Positions 1-7,373 of a stretch of 21,913 nucleotides of DNA are shown here, in pieces. Origin of the DNA: JBGCDD01 sp045105075 (GTDB taxonomy: Bacteria; Pseudomonadota; Alphaproteobacteria; Rhodobacterales; Rhodobacteraceae); the NCBI GenBank assembly GCA_045105075.1, contig JBGCDD010000189.1:1-21913 (forward strand), read 5' to 3'. A program made the position numbers and the translations under genes. How positions within the stretch are numbered: the first letter of the stretch is position 1; the number at the start of each line of letters is the position of its first letter. Under the pieces are notes generated by a model. The model saw only the letters and a program-made list of their open reading frames with translations. It was not told the DNA's origin and did not search any database.

Positions 1-1482
1 GGCCAGCGTTTGCAGCGCATCGCCTTTGCGAAACAACACGCCCAATTCGGCGGCGCGCCCGGTGCCGACCATGATCGACGTGGGCGTGGCCAACCCCATG
101 GCGCAAGGGCAGGCGATGATCAATACCGACACCGCCGCCACCAGCGCCAGCCCAAGAGCGGGGTCGGGGCCAAGGGTCAACCAAATCAACAGAGTCACCA
201 GCGCCGCAAGCATCACGGCGGGCACAAACACGGCTGTGATGCGATCGACCAGCGACTGGATCGGCAGTTTTGCCCCCTGCGCCTGCTGCACCATGCGAAT
301 GATCTGAGCCAGCGTCGTGGCCTCGCCCACAGCCGTCGCGCGCATGTGCAAAACGCCGGTGCCGTTGACCGTGCCGCCAACCAGCGCGCGCCCGTCGTCG
401 ACCTCGACCGGGATGGGTTCGCCGGTGATCATGCTTTCATCTATGAACGAGCGCCCGGATGTCACGATGCCGTCGGTCGGCACACGCTCGCCGGCACGAA
501 TGATCAGCGTGTCGTTAACGCTGATGTGATCCAGCGGGACGTCTTCGGTCGTGTCACCGCGCACCCGCCGCGCGGTTTTGGGCTGCAATCCAACAAGCCG
601 GGAAATCGCCGCGCCGGTGCGCCCACGGGCCCGCGCCTCAAGCCAGCGGCCCAGCAGAATAAGCGTTGTGATCACGGCTGCGGCCTCGAAATAGACCGCG
701 CGCGTGCCGATGGGCAACACAGCAGGCCACAGCAATGCCACCATCGAAAACAGCCAGGCCGCACCTGTCCCCAAAGCCACCAGCGCGTTCATATCAGGGG
801 CGCCGCGCAGCAGGGCGGGCCCGCCTTTGGCAAAGAACATCCGCCCCGGACCGGCCAGCAATGCGGTGGTCAGAGCACCCTGAATGGCCCAGGATGTGGT
901 GTGCCCGATCGTCGCCATGATCCAATGGTGAAACGCCGGGATCAGATGCGCGCCCATTTCCAACACGACCACCGGTACAGCCAACAGCGCGGCCATTGCG
1001 ACCTGACGGGCCAGGGCCTGCGCATCGTCCTGCGCGCGGGTGTCGGCTGTTGCGCTGGCGGCGCTTGGTTGCAATGTCCCGTCATATCCGGCAGCGCGCA
1101 CAGCGGCCAAAAGCGCCGGGCCGGGGGCGGTGCCGTCCAACGTTTCCACCTGTGCCCCACGTGTGGCCAGATTGACGGACGCGGCCAGAACCCCGGGCAC
1201 CTGGCCCAGGGCCGTCTCGGCCCGGGCCACGCAGGCGGCACAGGTGAGGCCGCTGAGCTGCAATTGCGTTGTGTGGCGCGCCGCTGGATATCCTGCGTGC
1301 TCAAGTGCTTGGGCCAGATCCGCGCTGGCGTCGGCGCGTGACACAACCACCGAGGCCTGCGTGTTGGCCAGATTGATATCTGCCTTTTCCACCCCCGACA
1401 CCGCGCGCAGCGCATTTTGCGCGCGCCCGACACAAGACGCACAAGACAATCCGGTCACCTGAAACGACAGCGCGTGCGACAT
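1..1482 (-). CDS. copA: Copper-exporting P1B-type ATPase CopA, N-terminal 494 residues (gene continues past the left edge)
   Basis: This is an inner-membrane ATPase that pumps Cu(I) out of the cytoplasm. Two heavy-metal-associated domains come first: GLSCASC with metal cysteines C14 and C17, and GLTCAAC with C81 and C84. Membrane helices follow, then the actuator domain with the TGE motif (MITGEPIP), then the transport-site motif Cys458-Pro-Cys460 in the sixth P1B helix. The reading frame is open to base 1, so the phosphorylation motif DKTGT and the ATP-binding domain lie outside the window. The ATG at 1480-1482 is the start. It is preceded by AAAGGG and sits just downstream of a CueR-type promoter. 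The two N-terminal domains plus CPC fit Cu(I)-ATPases, and an escort or assembly paralogue such as FixI/CcoI is less likely given the CueR-like operator. Family assignment is secure. Confidence 0.95.
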   Translation of the reverse strand, partial: MSHALSFQVTGLSCASCVGRAQNALRAVSGVEKADINLANTQASVVVSRADASADLAQALEHAGYPAARHTTQLQLSGLTCAACVARAETALGQVPGVLAASVNLATRGAQVETLDGTAPGPALLAAVRAAGYDGTLQPSAASATADTRAQDDAQALARQVAMAALLAVPVVVLEMGAHLIPAFHHWIMATIGHTTSWAIQGALTTALLAGPGRMFFAKGGPALLRGAPDMNALVALGTGAAWLFSMVALLWPAVLPIGTRAVYFEAAAVITTLILLGRWLEARARGRTGAAISRLVGLQPKTARRVRGDTTEDVPLDHISVNDTLIIRAGERVPTDGIVTSGRSFIDESMITGEPIPVEVDDGRALVGGTVNGTGVLHMRATAVGEATTLAQIIRMVQQAQGAKLPIQSLVDRITAVFVPAVMLAALVTLLIWLTLGPDPALGLALVAAVSVLIIACPCAMGLATPTSIMVGTGRAAELGVLFRKGDALQTLA

Positions 1483-1505
1483 TGTGAAACCCTTTGTTTG
1501 AGCCT

Positions 1506-1536
1506 GACATAGGGCTTCCAGTCACTGGAAGGTCAA
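1506..1536 (-). promoter_or_regulatory. CueR/MerR-type copper-responsive promoter of copA
   Basis: Read on the minus strand this is a -35 TTGACC (1531-1536), a spacer of exactly 19 bp, and a -10 TATGTC (1506-1511). The spacer contains a perfect dyad CTTCCAG-TCA-CTGGAAG at 1515-1531. The long 19-bp spacer with a CCTTCC/GGAAGG dyad is the signature of MerR-family activators such as CueR. Transcription would start near 1499, about 17 bases before the copA ATG. No cueR gene is in the window; it may lie beyond copA. Confidence 0.85.
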
Positions 1537-1613
1537 GGGCTTTCGCGCATTTTGCGGTTTCCAAGCCCTGCATCGCGCGTCATTCTGAGCCTAGCTTTGC
1601 AAGGACGCCCGTT

Positions 1614-4600
1614 ATGACCGTTCGCTTTTTTTCCGATAAATCCCGGCCGGTGCATCTGGGGTCGTTCCCGCTCGAGCGGTTGGCGCGCACCACAATGCCA
1701 GATCTGACGCAGGTTCCGGCCCATGACACGCTGTTGTTTTCGCGCCCCGATACGCCAGCCTCGATTGTCAACGCCATGGCGGATTATCAGGCGATGATGG
1801 ACGCCATTCGCGATGGTCTGGTCAACAAAGCCCAGGGCGCGATTCCTGCCGACAGTCACGAACGCGCCAACCATCTCAAGGCGTTTGGCTATTTCTCGGA
1901 CGCGGCGATGGTTGGGGTCGGGCCGGTGCCGCCCGAGGCGCGGTTGCAAACGCCATCGCGCAATCCCGGCATTGATCAGCTGCGCGAGGATCTGCGCACG
2001 CGCCAGACCAAAACGCTGGCTTCGGGTATCGACATGATCATGGCGGATCTCAAGGACTCGATGCAGGCCCCGCCGCAAAGCATCGCGGCCCATACCCACA
2101 GCGTTGTGTTTCTCTATGACATGCCACGTGATCCGCGCGTCGATGAGCCAGGCACCGATTGGCTGGAGGATGCGCAGGCCCACCGCGCGGCGCTGCGCGC
2201 CAGTGAAACGGCGGTGGTTCTGGCCAATTACATCCGTCTTCTGGGCTGGGACGCCACTGCGCACACTGCCACGTCCAGCGATGTGGATCTGAACAAATTG
2301 GCCGTGGCGGCGGGGCTTGTTTCGCTGGAAGGCGAGGCGTTGGTTGCACCTTACATTGGCACGCGGTTTGGATTGGCGGCGTTGACCACGACGCTCGATC
2401 TGGCCACGGACGCGCCGCTGGCCCCTGCGGATCAGCAGCCTTGGTTCAAAACCAAAGGTCCGGCGTGGTGGCTGGGGGCCGGGTTCGCACGTTCGGCGCT
2501 GAACGGCGATCCGTTCAAAAAACGCGATTTTGCCGACGGTCCGCACCCGTTTGAAACGCTCAAACGGGTTGAAATACCTACCACCTATATCGACGAACCC
2601 AATGTCGCCCGTGTGCCCAAACGCACCGATATGTTCGCGCGCGCGCAGTTTGGCGACATGGGCAAACCGTTGCAAGACGGGGCAAAGGGCGGGCATTACG
2701 CGCGCAAATCCGCGCCCTCAATGGCGCAGCGTCGCATGTTGGGGGCGTTTGTGTTGCTGCAAGACGGCGTGTCCGAAGCTGGCCCACGCCCCACAGACGC
2801 CGCGCGCAATGCCGCCAACATCAAAGCCGCCAGCTATTTTCTGGGCGTCGATGCGGTGGGCCTGTCGCGCTGCCCGGACTGGACCTGGTACAGCCATGAC
2901 GCGACCGGAGCGGTGCTGGATCCGCCCCATGATCAGGCGATTTCCATGATCATCGACCAGGGCTATGAAACCATGGAGGGCGCGTCGGGCGATGATTGGA
3001 TCAGCGTGGCACAATCAATGCGGGCCTATTTGCGGTTTTCGCTGCTGGGCGGGGTGATTGCCAAACAAATCAGGAACTTGGGCTATTCGGCCAAGGCGCA
3101 TACGGTGCTGGACGGCGAAGTGTTGCAGCCGCCATTGCTGTTGCTTTCGGGGTTGGGCGAGGTCAGCCGCATTGGCGAGGTGATCCTGAACCCGTTTCTG
3201 GGTCCGCGTTTGAAATCAGGCGTTGTCACCACGGATATGCCGATCAGCCATGACCAACCGATTGATTTCGGGCTGCAGAAATTCTGTGAATCCTGCAACA
3301 AATGCGCGCGCGAATGCCCCAGTGGTGCGATCACCGCCGGGCCCAAGCTGATGTTCAACGGCTATGAGATCTGGAAAAGCGACAGCCAGAAATGTGCGAC
3401 CTATCGGATCACCACGCCGGGCGGGGCGATGTGCGGACGCTGCATGAAGACCTGTCCGTGGAACCTTGAGGGGTTGTTTGCCGAAAAGCCGTTTCGCTGG
3501 GCGGCGATGAATGTGCCAAAGGCGGCGCCGGTGTTGGCAAAGCTTGATGATATGGCCGGGCATGGCGGGCTGAACCCGGTCAAGAAGTGGTGGTGGGATA
3601 TTGAGCTGGAAGAGGATGGCGGCTATCGCCCCACGCCACATCCGGTGAATGCGCGCGATTTGCAGCCTGATCTTGAGCTGAAATACGAGGATCAAACGCT
3701 TGCGGTGTATCCAGCGCCACTCGCGCCGCATCCGTATCCCTATCCGTTCCCGATGGACCGCGAGGCCGGGATCGAGGCCTATCAGGCGATGGTCACCGCC
3801 GAAACTTACCGTGCCAAACGCGCGGCGGGCGAAACGGGCGCTTGGGATCACACCTATTCCAGCGACACGGAAAGCCCGGTTTTGCGGGTTCAGATCACCC
3901 GCGCCGAGGCGATGACGCCGGATGTGACCAAGTATGAATTTGCCACGCTGGACGGCTCGGACTTGCCGGAATGGAGCGCGGGTGCGCATCTGGATATCGT
4001 GGTGGCGCCGGAATTCTTGCGCCAATATTCGATGTCGGGGGATCCGGCGGACCGTTCCAAGTTCCAGATCGGGGTGCTGCGCGAAGACGCCGGGCGTGGT
4101 GGCTCGGCGCTGATGCACCGGATTTTCAGTGAGGGGCGCAAGATTTTTGTGTCCAAACCGATCAACCATTTCCCGCTGGATGAAACGGCCTCCAGGACGT
4201 TTTTGATGGGCGGGGGCATTGGCATCACGCCGATGATTGCCATGGCCCATCGCCTGCACGCGATTGATGCGGATTTCGAGGTGCATTATTCGATCAGCAG
4301 CCACGGCGCGGGCGGGTATCTGGATGATCTGGCTTTGGTTGCGTGGGCCGATCGCGTGACCTTGCATGTGTCCGATCAGGGCAGCCGCGCCGATCTGGAT
4401 GCGGTTTTGGGCGCCTACCGCGAGGGTTATCATGTCTACACCTGCGGCCCGGAGCGGTTTATGAGCGCAGTGATCGACGCCGCCGAACGCCAGGGTTTTC
4501 CGGACGAAGCCCGCCATTTGGAGTATTTCTCGGTGCCCGAGGTGCCAGAGTACGAAAACCACCCGTTCACGGTGCGGCTCAGCGATGGGCGCACGTTCGA

Positions 4601-4823
4601 CATTCCGGCGGACAAAACCGCGACCGACGTAATGACCGCCGCCGGTGTGGCCATTGATGTGAAATGTTCTGACGGGCTGTGCGGCGTGTGCAAATGTCAG
4701 CTGGTGTCGGGCGAGGTCGAGCACCGCGATTTCGTGTTGTCCAAGGCGCAGCGTGAAACGTCGGTGATCTTGTGCCAGTCGCGCGCGGCCGCGCCCGGTG
4801 GCGAGATCACGGTCGACCTTTAG
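1614..4823 (+). CDS. rdhA: Self-sufficient cobalamin-dependent reductive dehalogenase (RdhA fused to a flavin/[2Fe-2S] reductase)
   Basis: This 1069-aa single chain should remove halogen reductively from an organohalide using B12 and NAD(P)H. Residues about 1-640 are RdhA-like. They end in two ferredoxin-type cluster motifs: C558-x2-C561-x2-C564-x3-C568-P, and C607-x2-C610-x3-C614-P with C594 as a possible fourth ligand. Candidate catalytic residues are Tyr426 (in WYSHD) and Lys494 (in GYSAKAH), which need alignment to confirm. After a linker, residues about 755-960 form a phthalate-dioxygenase-reductase-like unit: RQYS 803-806 (flavin), GGGIGITPM 866-874 and CGPE 944-947 (nicotinamide). A plant-type [2Fe-2S] domain ends the chain (C1018, C1023, C1026, C1054). 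There is no Tat signal and no RdhB gene, unlike respiratory RdhA, so it is probably cytoplasmic and catabolic. The ATG at 1614 has AAGGA 8 nt upstream. An upstream TTG at 1494 in the same frame would run through the copA operator and is rejected. The stop overlaps the converging anti-sigma gene. The halogenated substrate, possibly a halophenol-type compound as in characterised relatives, cannot be read from sequence. Confidence 0.9.
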   Translation: MTVRFFSDKSRPVHLGSFPLERLARTTMPDLTQVPAHDTLLFSRPDTPASIVNAMADYQAMMDAIRDGLVNKAQGAIPADSHERANHLKAFGYFSDAAMVGVGPVPPEARLQTPSRNPGIDQLREDLRTRQTKTLASGIDMIMADLKDSMQAPPQSIAAHTHSVVFLYDMPRDPRVDEPGTDWLEDAQAHRAALRASETAVVLANYIRLLGWDATAHTATSSDVDLNKLAVAAGLVSLEGEALVAPYIGTRFGLAALTTTLDLATDAPLAPADQQPWFKTKGPAWWLGAGFARSALNGDPFKKRDFADGPHPFETLKRVEIPTTYIDEPNVARVPKRTDMFARAQFGDMGKPLQDGAKGGHYARKSAPSMAQRRMLGAFVLLQDGVSEAGPRPTDAARNAANIKAASYFLGVDAVGLSRCPDWTWYSHDATGAVLDPPHDQAISMIIDQGYETMEGASGDDWISVAQSMRAYLRFSLLGGVIAKQIRNLGYSAKAHTVLDGEVLQPPLLLLSGLGEVSRIGEVILNPFLGPRLKSGVVTTDMPISHDQPIDFGLQKFCESCNKCARECPSGAITAGPKLMFNGYEIWKSDSQKCATYRITTPGGAMCGRCMKTCPWNLEGLFAEKPFRWAAMNVPKAAPVLAKLDDMAGHGGLNPVKKWWWDIELEEDGGYRPTPHPVNARDLQPDLELKYEDQTLAVYPAPLAPHPYPYPFPMDREAGIEAYQAMVTAETYRAKRAAGETGAWDHTYSSDTESPVLRVQITRAEAMTPDVTKYEFATLDGSDLPEWSAGAHLDIVVAPEFLRQYSMSGDPADRSKFQIGVLREDAGRGGSALMHRIFSEGRKIFVSKPINHFPLDETASRTFLMGGGIGITPMIAMAHRLHAIDADFEVHYSISSHGAGGYLDDLALVAWADRVTLHVSDQGSRADLDAVLGAYREGYHVYTCGPERFMSAVIDAAERQGFPDEARHLEYFSVPEVPEYENHPFTVRLSDGRTFDIPADKTATDVMTAAGVAIDVKCSDGLCGVCKCQLVSGEVEHRDFVLSKAQRETSVILCQSRAAAPGGEITVDL

Positions 4824-5584
4824 GTTGCAGGAAACGCGGCGGCCTGGATACGACGGGCCAGATCGGTGATTTGTTTCTGATCCTGCCCGCCGATCAGCAA
4901 AAAGCGGTGGCTGGGGCCAGACCAGCTGTAACTGGCCAGCCCGGCCAATTGCTGTGGGCCGCTGTCTTGCGAAGGGCCCGCCATCAAACACAGTGCCAGG
5001 GGCGTGCCGGCGGCGTCGCGAAACACGATTTGCACCAGCGGGTCCGTTTCAAACCCCAAAACCTGGGCGCGCGCCAAGGTGACACCATCCAGATCGCCCA
5101 AAGGGCCAGGGTCAAGCGCCAGCCCGACCGCGGTGGTTGCGCGTTGGAATTGCACGGCCAGCGTGGCGTCGTCGCTGTTCAATTGCGCCACGGTTTCGGG
5201 CACATAAAGCGCCTGATAACGCGCGACTTCGGTGCGCCAATCCGAGGTTGGCCCGCTGAGCACCGCAGGGTTCAGCGCCCAGCCGATGCCAAGCCCGGCG
5301 ATCAGCGCGGCCACCAGCGACAGGGTGGGGCGCCAGATTGGGCTGGTGTCGGGCGCGCGCAACTGGCGTTGCAGATCCTCAATGCGCGCGGGGTCAGGAA
5401 GGTGCGCCATCGCCTTGGCCACGGGGCGCGCGGCGGGGTCGAGCGCCATAATACGTCGCTCAAGCGCGGGGTTTTCGGCCAGTTCCGCGCTGAGCCGGGC
5501 GTCTTGGTCTTCGGACAACGTGCCGTTCAAAAAGGCGCGCAGGACATCGTCGTGGGGGTGCGCGGGGTCGTCGGGCGGGGTCAT
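4820..5584 (-). CDS. Membrane anti-sigma factor paired with the adjacent ECF sigma factor
   Basis: This is a 254-aa protein with a short acidic cytoplasmic N-terminal helical region (residues 1-80, including FLNGTLSEDQDARL), one hydrophobic segment at about 86-104, and a C-terminal domain of about 150 residues predicted to be periplasmic. The topology is that of a transmembrane anti-sigma factor. The N-terminal region has no cysteines, so a zinc-binding (ZAS/ChrR) version is excluded. The ATG overlaps the stop of the ECF sigma gene by 4 bases (ATGA), implying translational coupling, as is usual for sigma/anti-sigma pairs. Its 3' end overlaps the convergent reductive dehalogenase gene by 4 bases. 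Identification rests mainly on topology and neighbourhood. The signal it senses is unknown. Confidence 0.78.
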   Translation of the reverse strand: MTPPDDPAHPHDDVLRAFLNGTLSEDQDARLSAELAENPALERRIMALDPAARPVAKAMAHLPDPARIEDLQRQLRAPDTSPIWRPTLSLVAALIAGLGIGWALNPAVLSGPTSDWRTEVARYQALYVPETVAQLNSDDATLAVQFQRATTAVGLALDPGPLGDLDGVTLARAQVLGFETDPLVQIVFRDAAGTPLALCLMAGPSQDSGPQQLAGLASYSWSGPSHRFLLIGGQDQKQITDLARRIQAAAFPAT

Positions 5585-6114
5585 TTGCGTTGCCTTTCGG
5601 GCGGGGCCGGTGTGTCGTCTTTCAGGTCGGCCAAAGCAGCGCGGGCGGTGTGCAGGCGGCTCATGATGGTGCCGATCGGAACGTCAAGAATCTGTGCTGC
5701 CTCGGAATAGGTAAAATTTTGCACATAGACCAGATCCACTGTGGCGCGTTGAGCTTCGGGCAGCTGCATGATCCTTGTAAACACTTCGGAGATGAAAGTA
5801 TTCATTTCGGCGCTGGGTTTTTTGTCGATCAGTTCGGACGGGTGCGCCGTGTCGAGCCCGCCGGTTTTGCGCACCGATTGGGCGCGCAACTCGTTCAGCC
5901 AGATCGAGCGGCAAATTGTCATCAGCCAGCCCATCAGCGTGCCTTGGTCCTTGTAAAGATGGTGTTTTTCCAACGCCCGCAGGCAAGTTGACTGGGTCAG
6001 ATCATCGGCCACATCGGGGCGCCCGGACAGCGAAAGCGCAAAGCGCCAGATCGCCGGCACATGCGGCGCAATCTGTTGGCCGAAGTCAGGTTTCGATTTT
6101 TTTCCAAATCTCAT
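5581..6114 (-). CDS. ECF-type RNA polymerase sigma factor
   Basis: This 177-aa protein has the ECF layout. Region 2 lies at about 12-82, including DVADDLTQSTCLRALEK and the -10-recognition helix around WLMTICRSIWLNELR. Region 4 lies at about 113-163, with LPEAQRATVDLVYV and a helix-turn-helix YSEAAQILDVPIGTIMSRL. It directs RNA polymerase to a stress or signal regulon and is held inactive by the coupled membrane anti-sigma factor downstream. The start at 6112-6114 has no clear Shine-Dalgarno sequence, so the transcript may be leaderless or weakly translated. The divergent YceI-cytochrome c gene is the most likely nearby target, by gene arrangement. The ECF subgroup cannot be named from sequence alone. 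Confidence 0.92.
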   Translation of the reverse strand: MRFGKKSKPDFGQQIAPHVPAIWRFALSLSGRPDVADDLTQSTCLRALEKHHLYKDQGTLMGWLMTICRSIWLNELRAQSVRKTGGLDTAHPSELIDKKPSAEMNTFISEVFTRIMQLPEAQRATVDLVYVQNFTYSEAAQILDVPIGTIMSRLHTARAALADLKDDTPAPPERQRK

Positions 6115-6149
6115 CGAATAATTCGCGCAGCCTTCGTGTTACCCTTTCA

Positions 6150-6170
6150 CTGCCCCACCGGATGGGTCAG
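6150..6170. promoter_or_regulatory. Imperfect inverted repeat between the sigma gene and the YceI-cytochrome gene
   Basis: The 82-bp divergent region 6115-6196 contains CTG-n-CCCA-n5-TGGG-n-CAG, a 21-bp inverted repeat. It lies about 27-47 bp upstream of the YceI-cytochrome start and about 36-56 bp upstream of the sigma start. It may be an operator or part of the divergent ECF promoter(s). No clear sigma-70 promoter is visible here. Confidence 0.35.
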
Positions 6171-6196
6171 CGAAAAAGGTAAAGGGGAGGACTAAA

Positions 6197-7126
6197 ATGC
6201 TCAACACACTAATCCGTGCGACCGCTTTGGTTGCAATGACAACTCTGGCGCAGGCGGAAAGCTGGAGTTTGGATGCGGACGCATCGAAGCTTTCATTTGG
6301 GTCGGTCAAAAAGGACAGCGTCGGCGAGGTGCACAGCTTTGAGAGCCTCAGCGGGCAGGTTTCAAGCGATGGCAGCGTTGAGGTGGTGATCGATTTGGCC
6401 TCGGTTCAGACCAATATCGACATCCGAAATGAACGGATGCTCGAGCATGTGTTTGGTGCGGCCACTCAGGCGAAACTGAATGCGAAAATCGATATGGCGG
6501 CGTTGAATGCGGTTGCGGTCGGCGGCACGTCGGTGGTCGACATCGAAGGCGCGCTGTCGCTGGTGGGTCAGCAGATCGATGTGGAAACCGAGCTGTTTGT
6601 GGCCCGTCTGTCCGAGCGTCAGGTGATGGTGACCACCAATGATATGATTTTCCTGAGCATGGAAGAGGCCGGGCTGAATGCGGGCATTGATACGTTGCAG
6701 GCGCTGGCCAAACTGTCGGGCATCACGCGCACGACGCCGGTGACCATGCGGCTGATGTTCACCACCGACGAGGTCAAGGCCGCCGTGGTCACGCCCAGCC
6801 CGGTCACGCTGGCGGCTGTTGGCGACGAAAAGGCCGGCAAGAAAGTGTTCAACCGGTGCAAGGCGTGCCACAGCCTGAAAGCCGAAAAGAACGGCGTCGG
6901 GCCCAGTCTGCATGGCGTGTTGGGGGCAAAATCCGCCAGCGTCGAAGGGTACAAATATTCCAGCGCTATGATCGAGTCCGGTCTGGTTTGGGACACCGAG
7001 ACGCTGAGCGCTTATCTGGCCAATCCCAAGGGCGTTGTGCCGGGCACGAAGATGGCGTTTCGGGGTTTGCGCAAGCCCGAGCAGATTGACAATGTGTTGG
7101 CCTATATCACCGCCAACAGCCAGTGA
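6197..7126 (+). CDS. Secreted YceI-domain/class I cytochrome c fusion protein
   Basis: This 309-aa periplasmic protein has a Sec signal peptide (residues 1-20, ending LAQA), a YceI lipocalin-like domain at about 22-190 (WSLDADASKLSF, then DIRNERMLEHVF), and a class I cytochrome c domain at about 208-309. The haem-binding motif is C221-K-A-C224-H225, and Met286 in GTKMAF is the likely sixth ligand. YceI domains bind isoprenoids such as ubiquinone, and the cytochrome domain carries electrons, so a role in periplasmic quinone/haem redox chemistry or stress protection is inferred. A strong ribosome site AGGGGAGG ends 6 nt upstream of the ATG. It diverges from an ECF sigma gene and probably depends on it. 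Its stop codon directly abuts the stop of the convergent MoaD-like gene. Confidence 0.9.
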   Translation: MLNTLIRATALVAMTTLAQAESWSLDADASKLSFGSVKKDSVGEVHSFESLSGQVSSDGSVEVVIDLASVQTNIDIRNERMLEHVFGAATQAKLNAKIDMAALNAVAVGGTSVVDIEGALSLVGQQIDVETELFVARLSERQVMVTTNDMIFLSMEEAGLNAGIDTLQALAKLSGITRTTPVTMRLMFTTDEVKAAVVTPSPVTLAAVGDEKAGKKVFNRCKACHSLKAEKNGVGPSLHGVLGAKSASVEGYKYSSAMIESGLVWDTETLSAYLANPKGVVPGTKMAFRGLRKPEQIDNVLAYITANSQ

Positions 7127-7372
7127 TCAGCCGCCTTTGAGGCGTTGCATCAGGTAAACTTCGCTGTCCGGGCGCACCGGCTCGGTCAGCCCGGAGGCGA
7201 TTATTTTGCCATCCACCGCCACTGAAACGCCCGCATCAATGGGCGCTTTCAGGGCGGGGCAGGCGATGACAAGAGCGCTCAGAACCTCGCCCACTGTTGT
7301 CGCTTCGACTGTGATCACTTCTTGGCCGTCGGTCAGGGCGCGCAGCCCTGACCAGAGGTTGACGTCAACCAT
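7127..7372 (-). CDS. MoaD/ThiS-like beta-grasp protein with C-terminal Gly-Gly
   Basis: This 81-aa protein has the pattern of a ubiquitin-like sulfur carrier: a beta-rich start (VDVNLWSGLRAL), TTVGEVLSAL, the VAVDGKII turn, a DSEVYLMQ strand, and a C-terminal LKGG that could be adenylated and thiocarboxylated. It starts at the ATG at 7370-7372, one base after the stop of the molybdopterin-binding subunit, so it is the last gene of that operon. A longer frame reaching 7501 runs antisense over the end of the subunit gene and is not believed. It may serve molybdenum cofactor synthesis or sulfuration for this enzyme; that is inferred from position. It could instead be a substrate-pathway sulfur carrier. 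Confidence 0.75.
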   Translation of the reverse strand: MVDVNLWSGLRALTDGQEVITVEATTVGEVLSALVIACPALKAPIDAGVSVAVDGKIIASGLTEPVRPDSEVYLMQRLKGG

Positions 7373-7373
7373 T

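Noticed and set aside
10..1341. 443-aa plus-strand open frame over copA
   Set aside because: The translation has no recognisable domain and is Arg/Gly/His-rich; it is the shadow of the conserved copA frame.
1494..1613. TTG start giving a 1109-aa dehalogenase
   Set aside because: This stretch covers the copA promoter and operator and has no ribosome site; ATG 1614 with AAGGA is better.
1537..1613. Cobalamin riboswitch upstream of the dehalogenase
   Set aside because: The leader is too short and no B12-box-like segment could be recognised.
3216..4991. 591-aa minus-strand open frame over the dehalogenase
   Set aside because: It is a low-complexity Arg-rich shadow opposite the conserved reductase domains and also overlaps the anti-sigma gene.
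7132..7144. CGCCT-TTG-AGGCG mini-hairpin at the convergent cytochrome/MoaD-like ends
   Set aside because: A 5-bp stem inside coding sequence with no T-run is too weak to call a terminator.
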